Assembly: GCF_902506655.1 (NCBI RefSeq)
Contig: NZ_LR734808.1
Location: 2,418,001 to 2,482,000 of the forward strand
Reading direction: 5' to 3'
Origin: Marinoscillum sp. 108
GTDB taxonomy: Bacteria; Bacteroidota; Bacteroidia; Cytophagales; Cyclobacteriaceae
Length of the DNA stretch: 64,000 nt
The translations under genes were made by a program, and so were the position numbers. Position 1 is the first letter of the stretch. Every line of letters starts with the position of its first letter. This document shows, piece by piece, positions 28,202 through 36,193 of this stretch. The notes below the pieces were generated by a model. It searched no databases, was not told the origin of the DNA, and saw only the letters and a list, made by a program, of their open reading frames with translations.

Positions 28202-28223
28202 ATTCAAAGAACCCTTCTTTTTT

Positions 28224-28772
28224 ATGGAAGAGTGGAAAGTTTGGGAAAGCGATGAGATTCGCAACAAGTTTCTGGTAAGCAGCTATGGTGAGGTTAAATC
28301 ACTGTATTTTGATCCACCAAAACTCCTTAAACACTACAAAAACATGGGCTATCGGGCCATTCCCACCAGAAAAAAGGATGGGAAAAACACCCTGATATAC
28401 GTGCATAAAGTAGTGGCAGAGCTCTTTGTTCCCAATCCGGAAAACCATACCCACCTCATTTTCATAGACGAAAACAAAGGAAACCCGGAGGCAGATAACC
28501 TGCGTTGGGTGGATAAGGCCACCTTCAAAGACCATATGAGCAAGTATCATAAGTCTGCTTATACTTATGATAAGGACTTCACTCCCAACAACAAGCTGAC
28601 GAGAACACAGGTGGCGGTGATCAAAAAAATGATGAACGATCCCAACCGTAAAACCCGTGTAAAAATCATTGCCAAGCAATTTGGGGTCTCTGTGGGTACC
28701 ATCTTCAGTATCAAACGTGGAGATTCCTGGAAGCACGTGAAAGCGGCTGGGTCCGATAAATCTTCCTCCTAG
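28224..28772 (+). CDS. NUMOD4/HNH-like DNA-binding protein with a degenerate nuclease site
   Basis: The 182-residue protein resembles NUMOD4-HNH homing-endonuclease-like proteins. The N-terminal part reads WKVWESDEIRNKFLVSSYGE and the central part YVHKVVAELFVPNPENH. In active relatives this is followed by a catalytic His and paired Asn residues. Here the segment reads LIFIDENKGNPEADNLRW, so the His is Phe and the second Asn is Pro. The C-terminus holds a helix-turn-helix (VKIIAKQFGVSVGTIFSIKR). I infer a DNA-binding protein that has probably lost cleavage. Its stop overlaps the recQ stop. Confidence 0.7.
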   Translation: MEEWKVWESDEIRNKFLVSSYGEVKSLYFDPPKLLKHYKNMGYRAIPTRKKDGKNTLIYVHKVVAELFVPNPENHTHLIFIDENKGNPEADNLRWVDKATFKDHMSKYHKSAYTYDKDFTPNNKLTRTQVAVIKKMMNDPNRKTRVKIIAKQFGVSVGTIFSIKRGDSWKHVKAAGSDKSSS

Positions 28773-30667
28773 GCAATTTTCACTTCGAACAATTCCTCTT
28801 TGGTCAACCCGATCCGCTTTTGATCCATTAAGACGCGCAGAGAGGTCACCAAATCATCCAGCGCCAGTCGGCTAAATTGCTGAATAAGCTCACTCTCCTT
28901 TTTGGGGTTTTCGCGGATGAACGCCTCAATTTCGTCCAGTGGCATGCTCTGAATTTTCTTGTGCCGGTGAATACAGATATCACAGGCGCCACAATCCTGA
29001 TAAGTGAGCTCATCAAAATAGCTTTGCAACATACGGGATCTGCATTTATGCTCTGAGGTAACATATTCTTCTACCTTTTTGGCTTTGGTGAGTGTGACCT
29101 CCTTGCGCCAGGCCATTTGTTTTTGGTCTATGGGCAGGTTATTAGCTTCCACCCTCGGGGTTAAGAAATTGATCCTTGGTTTGTCACTGGCTTGCTGATA
29201 GATCAGCACTTCAGCCTGGTGCAAGTATTGCAGCTGATTTCTGACCAGATCCACGGGCTCCTTCAAAAGTTTAGCCAGGTCCTCTTCCTTGATGGTCACA
29301 AAATCCGAAAACATCTCCCCGCCATAGAGTCGCATCAGTGTTTTGATCACGGGATCCATCGTTCTGTTAGCCACCTGATATTTGTACACCTCGGATTGTT
29401 CCAGGAGGAAAATCATTTTGGAGGACTCCTTAAAAGATTCATTGAGCTCTATGAGTCCCTCATCTGCCAGCTTATTCAGGGCGTGGTAGGTCTCCACCAT
29501 GGGTAGATCAAACGTGCGAATAAAACCTTCATAATCAAATTCAAAGCTCGTAAAAGCACTGCTGCCTACCGCCAGCTTGAAGTGATTGGCCAGTGCCTGA
29601 TAGACCTTGCGCATAAAGTCCACCGACACAGCCGCCTGCTCAGCTCTTCGCCTCAGATTGATTACATCGTTTTTGGCATAGAGCTGAATGGCATATGCCT
29701 TTCGTTCGTCCCGCCCTGCTCGGCCGGCTTCCTGGTAGTAGGCCTCCAGCGAATCCGGTAAGTCGTAATGAATAACCGTGCGCACATCTGGCTTATCAAT
29801 GCCCATCCCAAAGGCATTGGTGGCCACGATCACCCTGGTTTGCCCTGAAATCCACTGGTCCTGCCGCCGGGCTCTGACATGCCCGGGAATACCGGCATGA
29901 TAATAATCTGCGGAAACTCCACTGTTTCGAAGAAACTCTGCCAGCTCCCGTGTTTGTTTTCTACTGCGAACATAGACCACACTGCTCCCCGGAACATTGC
30001 GCAAGATCTCCAGCATCTTTTGCTCCTTGTTTTCCAACTCAAACACAGAGTAAGACAGATTACTCCGGGCAAAGCTCTTTTGAAAGACTCTGGGCTCATT
30101 CATCCCAAGCTTTTCCAATATATCCAGCCTGACCTGAGCGGTAGCCGATGCTGTAAGGGCGATGATTCTGGTGATTTTAAGTGTTTCTATAAAATCAGCA
30201 ATCTCCAGATAAGAAGGCCGGAAGTCATACCCCCATTGTGAGATGCAATGTGCTTCGTCTATTGCAAGCAGTGAGATATTCATTTGGGCAGCCCGGGCCA
30301 AAAAAAGATCCGTCTTGATCCTTTCTGGAGAAACATATATGAACTTAATGGCCCCATATATGCAGTTATCCAGTACAATATCAATTTCCTTCAGGGACAT
30401 CCCCGAATAGATGGCGGCCGCTTTGATGCCGCGTTTCTTCAGTTGTTCCACCTGATCTTTCATCAGCGCTATAAGCGGAGATACCACCACACAAACCCCC
30501 TCAAAACACAGGGCAGGCACCTGAAAACAGAGTGACTTTCCACCGCCTGTAGGAAGAAGTGCCAGCACGTGCTGACTGTCCAGCACGGCACCGATAATCT
30601 CCGCCTGCATGGGCCTGAAGGCCTCAAAGCCCCAGTATTGCTTCAATATTTCCTGTGGTCTACTCAC
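28769..30667 (-). CDS. recQ: RecQ-family ATP-dependent DNA helicase
   Basis: The 632-residue 3'-5' helicase carries the Walker A loop LLPTGGGKSLCFQ (about residues 40-50) and the DEAH box LAIDEAHCISQWGYDFRPSY. It also has the helicase C domain (YYQEAGRAGRDERKAYA) and the four-Cys zinc site (CRSRMLQSYF then DCGACDIC, about 545-570). The C-terminal HRDC domain appears absent or reduced, as in many Bacteroidota RecQ paralogues. It acts in recombination and fork repair. It overlaps the end of the comEC gene by eight bases. Confidence 0.93.
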   Translation of the reverse strand: MSRPQEILKQYWGFEAFRPMQAEIIGAVLDSQHVLALLPTGGGKSLCFQVPALCFEGVCVVVSPLIALMKDQVEQLKKRGIKAAAIYSGMSLKEIDIVLDNCIYGAIKFIYVSPERIKTDLFLARAAQMNISLLAIDEAHCISQWGYDFRPSYLEIADFIETLKITRIIALTASATAQVRLDILEKLGMNEPRVFQKSFARSNLSYSVFELENKEQKMLEILRNVPGSSVVYVRSRKQTRELAEFLRNSGVSADYYHAGIPGHVRARRQDQWISGQTRVIVATNAFGMGIDKPDVRTVIHYDLPDSLEAYYQEAGRAGRDERKAYAIQLYAKNDVINLRRRAEQAAVSVDFMRKVYQALANHFKLAVGSSAFTSFEFDYEGFIRTFDLPMVETYHALNKLADEGLIELNESFKESSKMIFLLEQSEVYKYQVANRTMDPVIKTLMRLYGGEMFSDFVTIKEEDLAKLLKEPVDLVRNQLQYLHQAEVLIYQQASDKPRINFLTPRVEANNLPIDQKQMAWRKEVTLTKAKKVEEYVTSEHKCRSRMLQSYFDELTYQDCGACDICIHRHKKIQSMPLDEIEAFIRENPKKESELIQQFSRLALDDLVTSLRVLMDQKRIGLTKEELFEVKIA

Positions 30668-32792
30668 TGATAGTTGCCAGCCGATGTTTTCTCTGGCTAA
30701 AAGGTCTTGTTTGATTCAAATCTAACTCCAAGAAGCCATCCTGCGACAAACTACGGGCCTCAATTTTCCTGTTTTCAAATATGCGCTTTGCATCACGTGT
30801 TTCATAATAATTAAAATTTGTCCCGAGGAGGGCTATTCCTGGCAGCAATCCCTCATATGAAAGCATTTCAGCATCCTTAAAGTAAATGACATCAGCCTCC
30901 AATGGATGCGTTAGTTGGTAGGTTTCCATGTGTTTCATCAGGATCACCCGTACCCCGTCCCACTGAATCAAATCGAAACAAGAATGAACCTGTACCCATT
31001 CCGAACTACTCATGAGTTGCCAGGTGTCTTCCACTTTTGGCAGCCCACTAGCCAGTCTGTTGGGGTTGATCTGAAAGGCGATCAGCTCCTTATTGGCTTC
31101 TGAGAAATCATCGATGAGCAATACCGCCTCCCTCCCATTGATCAGGTCGATGGCTGTTATCCCATCTATTTCGTAAAACACCATTCTCTTTTGGTTTTCC
31201 TGCTCAAAGGATTTGAAATGAAGCCATGTCGCCAAGGTAATGGCTGCCAACCAAGCAAGTACCATATAGTGATAGCTGTACTTCCATATAGCCAGCACGA
31301 GAAAACTCATAATTAGATATGTGAAAATGGTGTCCCAGGCATCAAAATACAGCCAATCGAAAATCGGATAGGGCAACCACTTAATACCCAGGATGAGTTC
31401 ATTCACTACCCATGAAAACCCCTGTAATACAAACCCCAGAGCCTGCCCAAGAGCAGGAAGGATACTGCCGACCAGGAGCATAGAGATGCCACCACCCAGC
31501 ATCAAAAAAGCCGCCGGAATAACGATGAGATTGGATACAAGAAAATAAGTGGGGAACTGATGAAAATAGACCAGCGCCAAGGGGAAAGTAGCCACTTGTG
31601 CAGCAATGGACACACAGGTAATAGACCAGACATAGTCCGTAACAATGCCCGAAAAATCCAACAGTCTGTATAAGCGGGGTTGCAAAATCACAATACCAAT
31701 CACAGCCGCAAAGGATAACTGAAACCCCACTGCATAGATTACATAAGGATTATATAAAATCAGCACAAAAGCCGCCAACCCCAGGGAATTGTAAATATTA
31801 GCCCTTTGGTTAAAAGCGCTGCTGACGATAATCACCGTGAACATAGTGGAGGCCCGCATCACCGATGGGGTGAATCCGGTAATTAGGGCATAGAGCCAAA
31901 TGATTGCAACAGACCCAATCGTAAACACTACATTCCCCCATCGGGTCTCCTTCCATTTCTGAAAAATGACACTCAAAATCATCACTACGATGCCTACATG
32001 CAGGCCGGATACTGCCAGCACGTGCATGGCGCCTGCCGCCGCATAAGCTGAAGTAGTCTCTTCATCGAGATAGTCTTTCACACCCAAAATCAACGCTGTA
32101 AGGATGGCACGTTCGCGCTGTTGTGGGATCCAGTCTTCGATCTTCTGCCTGGCATAGGTACGTATGCCCATTGCGTGAGCGAGTAGGGGATTTGGTGGTT
32201 CGTGCCCTATTTCCCGGACTTCAGAGGGGTCAGCGAAAGCATGGGCGTAGATCTTTTGTTTCTTCAGGTATGCTCTGTAGTCAAATTCATGCGGGTTTTT
32301 AGGTCCCTCTATTGGGAAGAAGTTTTTGTCTACTGCCACCACATCGCCATATTGCAAGTGTGTGCTGTCCTCCTGCGTCTTCTTTACATAAAGAAAAATT
32401 TTGCCGTGAGCCGCATTCAGGGAATCTGACTGAGCTACCATATGAACGGCCACCTCATACCGGTGATAATGATCCCGCTCGGTATTGTCCGAAATGACCA
32501 CTCCCATAAAACCCTCTACCTTCTCAAAGGAAGAATAATGCCCGGGGACAGCAGATTCATCGGCCAGCATGGCTATCAAACCGCCCAGATACACCATCAG
32601 CAACAGGTAAACCACTCCTTTGAGAATCGGCCGCCCCAGCCAGAAAGGAATAATCAGCGCCAACAAAAAGATCATAGACATCTGTCGCCAGGGGAGCCCA
32701 GACCACAGCACACCATAGGAATCATAAAGAATAATGCCCAGGGAGAGGAAAAAGGAAATACGGATAAAAGGAAAGGCGGTCCACTTAAACAT
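30660..32792 (-). CDS. comEC: ComEC/Rec2-family DNA uptake protein
   Basis: The 710-residue polytopic membrane protein has an N-terminal DUF4131-like soluble domain (about 90-200). The ComEC competence core follows (about 230-500), with the signature GAMHVLAVSGLHVGIVVMI and many transmembrane helices. The C-terminal region (500-710) replaces the usual metallo-beta-lactamase domain by a shorter domain without a visible HxHxDH motif. In transformable bacteria ComEC is the inner-membrane channel for single-stranded DNA. Sharing an operon with recQ is consistent with DNA processing. Confidence 0.88.
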   Translation of the reverse strand: MFKWTAFPFIRISFFLSLGIILYDSYGVLWSGLPWRQMSMIFLLALIIPFWLGRPILKGVVYLLLMVYLGGLIAMLADESAVPGHYSSFEKVEGFMGVVISDNTERDHYHRYEVAVHMVAQSDSLNAAHGKIFLYVKKTQEDSTHLQYGDVVAVDKNFFPIEGPKNPHEFDYRAYLKKQKIYAHAFADPSEVREIGHEPPNPLLAHAMGIRTYARQKIEDWIPQQRERAILTALILGVKDYLDEETTSAYAAAGAMHVLAVSGLHVGIVVMILSVIFQKWKETRWGNVVFTIGSVAIIWLYALITGFTPSVMRASTMFTVIIVSSAFNQRANIYNSLGLAAFVLILYNPYVIYAVGFQLSFAAVIGIVILQPRLYRLLDFSGIVTDYVWSITCVSIAAQVATFPLALVYFHQFPTYFLVSNLIVIPAAFLMLGGGISMLLVGSILPALGQALGFVLQGFSWVVNELILGIKWLPYPIFDWLYFDAWDTIFTYLIMSFLVLAIWKYSYHYMVLAWLAAITLATWLHFKSFEQENQKRMVFYEIDGITAIDLINGREAVLLIDDFSEANKELIAFQINPNRLASGLPKVEDTWQLMSSSEWVQVHSCFDLIQWDGVRVILMKHMETYQLTHPLEADVIYFKDAEMLSYEGLLPGIALLGTNFNYYETRDAKRIFENRKIEARSLSQDGFLELDLNQTRPFSQRKHRLATISE

Positions 32793-32872
32793 AAAATTCC
32801 TGCAAAACTGACCCAGTCAATTTCAGAAATTTTACCATATCAAACAACGGGAATTTGAGTTTATTTGATCGA

Positions 32873-33307
32873 TTAAGACACCTTGAACATCAGATAGTGT
32901 AAAATGTCACATTCGGAAAACTGGTCACCCTTTTTCTCAAACCCAAACTTCTCATAGAGCGGCACAGCGGTGAGCTGAGCATGCAAATAGAGGTACTGAC
33001 CAGATCCTTCCTTTGATCGGATATCGGCAATAACAGCCTCCACCAGTTTTGAACCGATCTGCTTACCGCGTTGGTTAGCCTTCACGGCAAAGCGCTCCAA
33101 TTTGATGCCCTTTTCGGTGCGGCGCCACCTGGCCGCTCCCACCGGCTGTTCATTTTCATCGAGCGCCACAAAGTGAGTGCTGGTGGCTTCAAATTCGTCA
33201 AACTCGTCGCGAGTAGATACCTTTTGCTCAACCACAAAAACTTCCCTCCGAATGGCAAAGGCTTTTTCCTTGAGCTCTTCAGTATTTGCTGTGATTACCC
33301 GTATCAT
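32873..33307 (-). CDS. GNAT-family N-acetyltransferase
   Basis: The 144-residue protein has the GNAT fold. The acetyl-CoA loop lies at about residues 78-90 (VKANQRGKQIGSKLVEA) and the C-terminal strand motif is VPLYEKFGFEKKGDQFSE. It is close to the ElaA-like group. The acceptor substrate is unknown. It overlaps the PhoH gene end by four bases, so the two are co-translated. Confidence 0.85.
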   Translation of the reverse strand: MIRVITANTEELKEKAFAIRREVFVVEQKVSTRDEFDEFEATSTHFVALDENEQPVGAARWRRTEKGIKLERFAVKANQRGKQIGSKLVEAVIADIRSKEGSGQYLYLHAQLTAVPLYEKFGFEKKGDQFSECDILHYLMFKVS

Positions 33308-34251
33308 TCTTTTTCTCCCTGCTTATTGTATGCTTTCACAATTTCCTTCACCAATTTGTGCCTGACCACATCCCGGTCATCCAACTCCACAAACCCAATG
33401 TTCTTGACCTCTTTCAAAACATCCAGCGCATCTATAAGCCCCGAACGCTGATTTCTCGGCAAGTCTATCTGAGACTTGTCTCCTGTAATAATCACTTTGG
33501 ACTCTGGCCCCATCCTGGTCAAGAACATCTTGATCTGCATGGGTGTGGTATTTTGCGCCTCATCCAGCAGGATATAGGCATCATTCAGCGTACGGCCTCT
33601 CATATAGGCCAGAGGCGCTATTTCGATCACCCCATTTTCACGGTAGTATCTGAGTTTTTCAGAGGGGATCATATCATTGAGTGCATCATAGATTGGTCTG
33701 AGGTAAGGATCTATTTTCTCCTTCAGGTCGCCGGGCAAAAAGCCGAGGTTCTCACCCGCCTCCACGGCCGGTCTGGTGATGATGATTTTCTTCACTTCTT
33801 TATTCTTCAGCGCACGCACAGCCAGCGCTACAGAAATGTAGGTTTTACCTGTACCCGCAGGCCCTATCGCAAACACCAAATCATTGGCATCCACGGCTTC
33901 TACAAGTGCCTTCTGATTCTTGGTTTTGGGAGAGATCTTAAAACCCCGTGTCCCAAACACCAACACATCATTAGCTCCGGCATGAGAAGAGTTATGTTGT
34001 TCCTCATTGATATAGGAGACCACATTTTCATGCGTTACCTTACCAAACTTATCGTAATGGTTCAGGAGTGAGTTGAGGATATCATTGATTTTCAGAATCT
34101 GAGGTGCGGTACCCTGAATTCGAATCTCATTGCCCCGCGAGATAATTTTACTCTCGGGAAACGCTGAAGCGATCTCTTTAATGTTTTGATTTTGGATTCC
34201 CAAAAAATCCACCAGGGAGATATTATCGAGTGTTATGACCTTTTCTAGCAA
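33304..34251 (-). CDS. PhoH-family ATPase
   Basis: The 315-residue cytoplasmic protein has a short N-terminal KH-like region. The PhoH ATPase domain (about 110-310) follows with Walker A IGPAGTGKTYISVAL and Walker B YILLDEAQNTTP. It also has the characteristic GFLPGDLKEKIDPYLRPIYD. PhoH-like proteins are ATPases linked to RNA metabolism. It is the first gene of the pair with the GNAT gene. Confidence 0.93.
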   Translation of the reverse strand: MLEKVITLDNISLVDFLGIQNQNIKEIASAFPESKIISRGNEIRIQGTAPQILKINDILNSLLNHYDKFGKVTHENVVSYINEEQHNSSHAGANDVLVFGTRGFKISPKTKNQKALVEAVDANDLVFAIGPAGTGKTYISVALAVRALKNKEVKKIIITRPAVEAGENLGFLPGDLKEKIDPYLRPIYDALNDMIPSEKLRYYRENGVIEIAPLAYMRGRTLNDAYILLDEAQNTTPMQIKMFLTRMGPESKVIITGDKSQIDLPRNQRSGLIDALDVLKEVKNIGFVELDDRDVVRHKLVKEIVKAYNKQGEKE

Positions 34252-34280
34252 ATGAATGAGTGATTTATAAGCGTTTAATT

Positions 34281-34308
34281 TTTGTTGCTTTTAGAATTTA
34301 TATTTTTG
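34281..34308 (+). promoter_or_regulatory. Candidate promoter for the SAM hydroxide adenosyltransferase gene
   Basis: TATTTTTG at 34301-34308 matches TAnnTTTG exactly, and TTTG lies at 34281-34284. The spacing of 16 bases is shorter than the usual 19. The start codon follows 32 bases after the -7 box. Confidence 0.35.
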
Positions 34309-34339
34309 TGTCAAAATAAAGAAATATTCCGTCGCTTGT

Positions 34340-35122
34340 ATGGCTCTAGTCACATTTATGTCAGATTTTGGTACAGAAGACCATTACGTAGCGGCGGTAA
34401 AAGCTGTTGCCCATAAAATGGGTCCTGAGACGCACATTATTGACATTAGCCATGAAATTTATCCTTCAGACATAGGGCATGCTTCCTATGTGTTGAAGAG
34501 CGTTTTCAGGGATTTTCCAACCGGCACTGTCCACCTCTGTGCCATAGACATGAACAGTCGTGAGCCTTCCAAACTCGTAGCGGTGCAACTAGAGGAACAT
34601 TATTTTGTTGGCTATGATTCCGGTCTGTTTAGTTTATTAAGTGATCAGCCCCCTACAGCCATGGTGGAGCTGAGCACCAATGACCTGAATGGCTCCACTT
34701 TCCTGGCCAAAGACCTGCTGGCTCCTGCTGCCGTGGCGCTGGCCAATGGTAAAAAAATATCCGAGCTGGGCAGGCCTTTGGACGTACTCAAGACCCTATA
34801 TGCACGTCAGCTCAAAGTGACCAAGCGGGAAATCGCCGGCAACATAATCAGGGTAGACCACTATGGAAATCTCATCACCAATATCGTGCACTCGGCATTT
34901 GAGACCATCATGAAACTCAATGGTGAAAAACCGTACGAAGTGTGCTTTGGCAGGGAGCGCTCCCGCAAAATACACTCCGCCTATCATGAGGTGGAATCTG
35001 GTGAATATTTTATTCTTTTCAATAGCAATCAACAACTACAAATAGGTATTAACAAAGGCAATGCATCTGAGCTGCTAGGGCTCCACCTCGATGCGCCTGT
35101 CATTATCAACTTCCAATTATGA
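34340..35122 (+). CDS. SAM hydroxide adenosyltransferase (DUF62 family)
   Basis: The 260-residue protein belongs to the fluorinase-related family whose members hydrolyse S-adenosylmethionine to adenosine and methionine. The N-terminal SAM-binding signature MSDFGTEDHYVAAVKAV and IIDISHEIYPSDIGHASYVL are clear. The C-terminal domain contains RVDHYGNLITNI. The physiological purpose of the hydrolysis is unsettled. Its stop overlaps the start of the downstream monooxygenase-like gene by four bases. Confidence 0.92.
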   Translation: MALVTFMSDFGTEDHYVAAVKAVAHKMGPETHIIDISHEIYPSDIGHASYVLKSVFRDFPTGTVHLCAIDMNSREPSKLVAVQLEEHYFVGYDSGLFSLLSDQPPTAMVELSTNDLNGSTFLAKDLLAPAAVALANGKKISELGRPLDVLKTLYARQLKVTKREIAGNIIRVDHYGNLITNIVHSAFETIMKLNGEKPYEVCFGRERSRKIHSAYHEVESGEYFILFNSNQQLQIGINKGNASELLGLHLDAPVIINFQL

Positions 35123-35415
35123 TCACCCGTATCGTACGTATGTCCTTCACCCCGGAGAAGAAAGACGACTTCCTGGAAATCTTTCATGGCGCCAAGAAGA
35201 AAATCAGGGCCATGGAGGGGTGTCAGTACCTATCCCTACACAGAGATTACCATCACGTCAATGTCTATTATACGCTCAGCAAATGGGATTCTCAGGAGGC
35301 GCTGGATCAATATCGTGATTCTGATCTCTTCAAAACCACTTGGAAAGCCACCAGGAAATGTTTTAACGAAAAGGCACAGGCCTATTCACTAAAACAGGAA
35401 GTAGAATTGAACTAA
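35119..35415 (+). CDS. Antibiotic biosynthesis monooxygenase-like (ABM) protein
   Basis: The 98-residue protein has the small ferredoxin-like ABM fold: ITRIVRMSFTPEKKDDFLEI, then EGCQYLSLHRDYHHVNVYYT and SKWDSQEALDQYRDSDLFK. Family members act on reactive small molecules or heme, but many are uncharacterised and no substrate can be named. It is translationally coupled to the DUF62 gene. Confidence 0.85.
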   Translation: MITRIVRMSFTPEKKDDFLEIFHGAKKKIRAMEGCQYLSLHRDYHHVNVYYTLSKWDSQEALDQYRDSDLFKTTWKATRKCFNEKAQAYSLKQEVELN

Positions 35416-35551
35416 TTGGGAGGTTAGATTGATCCAAGAGGATATTCACCGATGAATTCTCAAGGTCTACCGATTAATTAATTGTCATCTCAGGGAATCC
35501 GATAATTTTACTCTCGTATAGGTTACATAGGTTATTTGTACATAGCTGGTT

Positions 35552-35588
35552 AAATCCCCTTCATTCATTTGTTGGGGATTTTTTTTTG
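35552..35588 (+). terminator. Intrinsic terminator
   Basis: AAATCCCC and GGGGATTT form a stem around a 14-base loop, followed by nine T residues. It lies 137 bases downstream of the ABM gene and would end the DUF62-ABM transcript. Confidence 0.7.
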
Positions 35589-35590
35589 CT

Positions 35591-36082
35591 CTAATGGCCC
35601 GTACACATAGCTACCCCATCAAAGAAATAATTCTCGTTTTTCCCCACATTACCGAAGGACAACACCATATGTTTGAAATAATTATCATTCATATGGACCT
35701 TGATACTGGCATCCATCTCCAGGAAACTATCATAGGTAAGCACCCCACCATCACTCATTTGTACCCCATTCAACACAGTAACGCTCTCTCCGGTGGATCC
35801 GTCTACAGGATTAAGAGCAAAGGCCAATTCGCCCACCTCCCGAACAGAACCAAAATGAAGGTGCGCAGGGTGTTCACCACCTTCCGTTGTATTTTGTAGT
35901 TTGATATGAAACTGCAGCTGACCGGGTGCCAACTCGCGCACGGTCACATCCCCACTCACAGGGTTATAATTTGCCCTATAAAGCAAATAAGTAGAGCTTC
36001 TCTCGGCAGTCCCTGGCTCATCACCAGTGGAGCAGGCACTCAAAATCACGAAAACAGAGAAAATCAGCAGAACATTCTTCAT
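35591..36082 (-). CDS. Lipoprotein with a CHRD-like beta fold
   Basis: The 163-residue protein has a lipoprotein signal (MKNVLLIFSVFVILSAC, Cys 17). A beta-rich domain follows with HPAHLHFGSVREVGELAFAL and SVTVLNGVQMSDGGVLTYDS. The His-containing HPAHLH segment recalls CHRD or Cu/Zn superoxide dismutase-like folds, but the full metal site is not evident. It is a single gene of unknown function. Confidence 0.65.
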   Translation of the reverse strand: MKNVLLIFSVFVILSACSTGDEPGTAERSSTYLLYRANYNPVSGDVTVRELAPGQLQFHIKLQNTTEGGEHPAHLHFGSVREVGELAFALNPVDGSTGESVTVLNGVQMSDGGVLTYDSFLEMDASIKVHMNDNYFKHMVLSFGNVGKNENYFFDGVAMCTGH

Positions 36083-36193
36083 AACAAGGTATTTTAGTTA
36101 AGTTAACAATCATCCGGCAGTTATCATTTATTATGATTTAACAAAAACTAATAAAAACTTTTTCCGTTCTGTCATTGTCATGAATTTAACCTA

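Noticed and set aside
34261-34339. Bidirectional promoter region for phoH
   Set aside because: No TAnnTTTG match was found on the minus strand upstream of phoH, so only the plus-strand element was reported.
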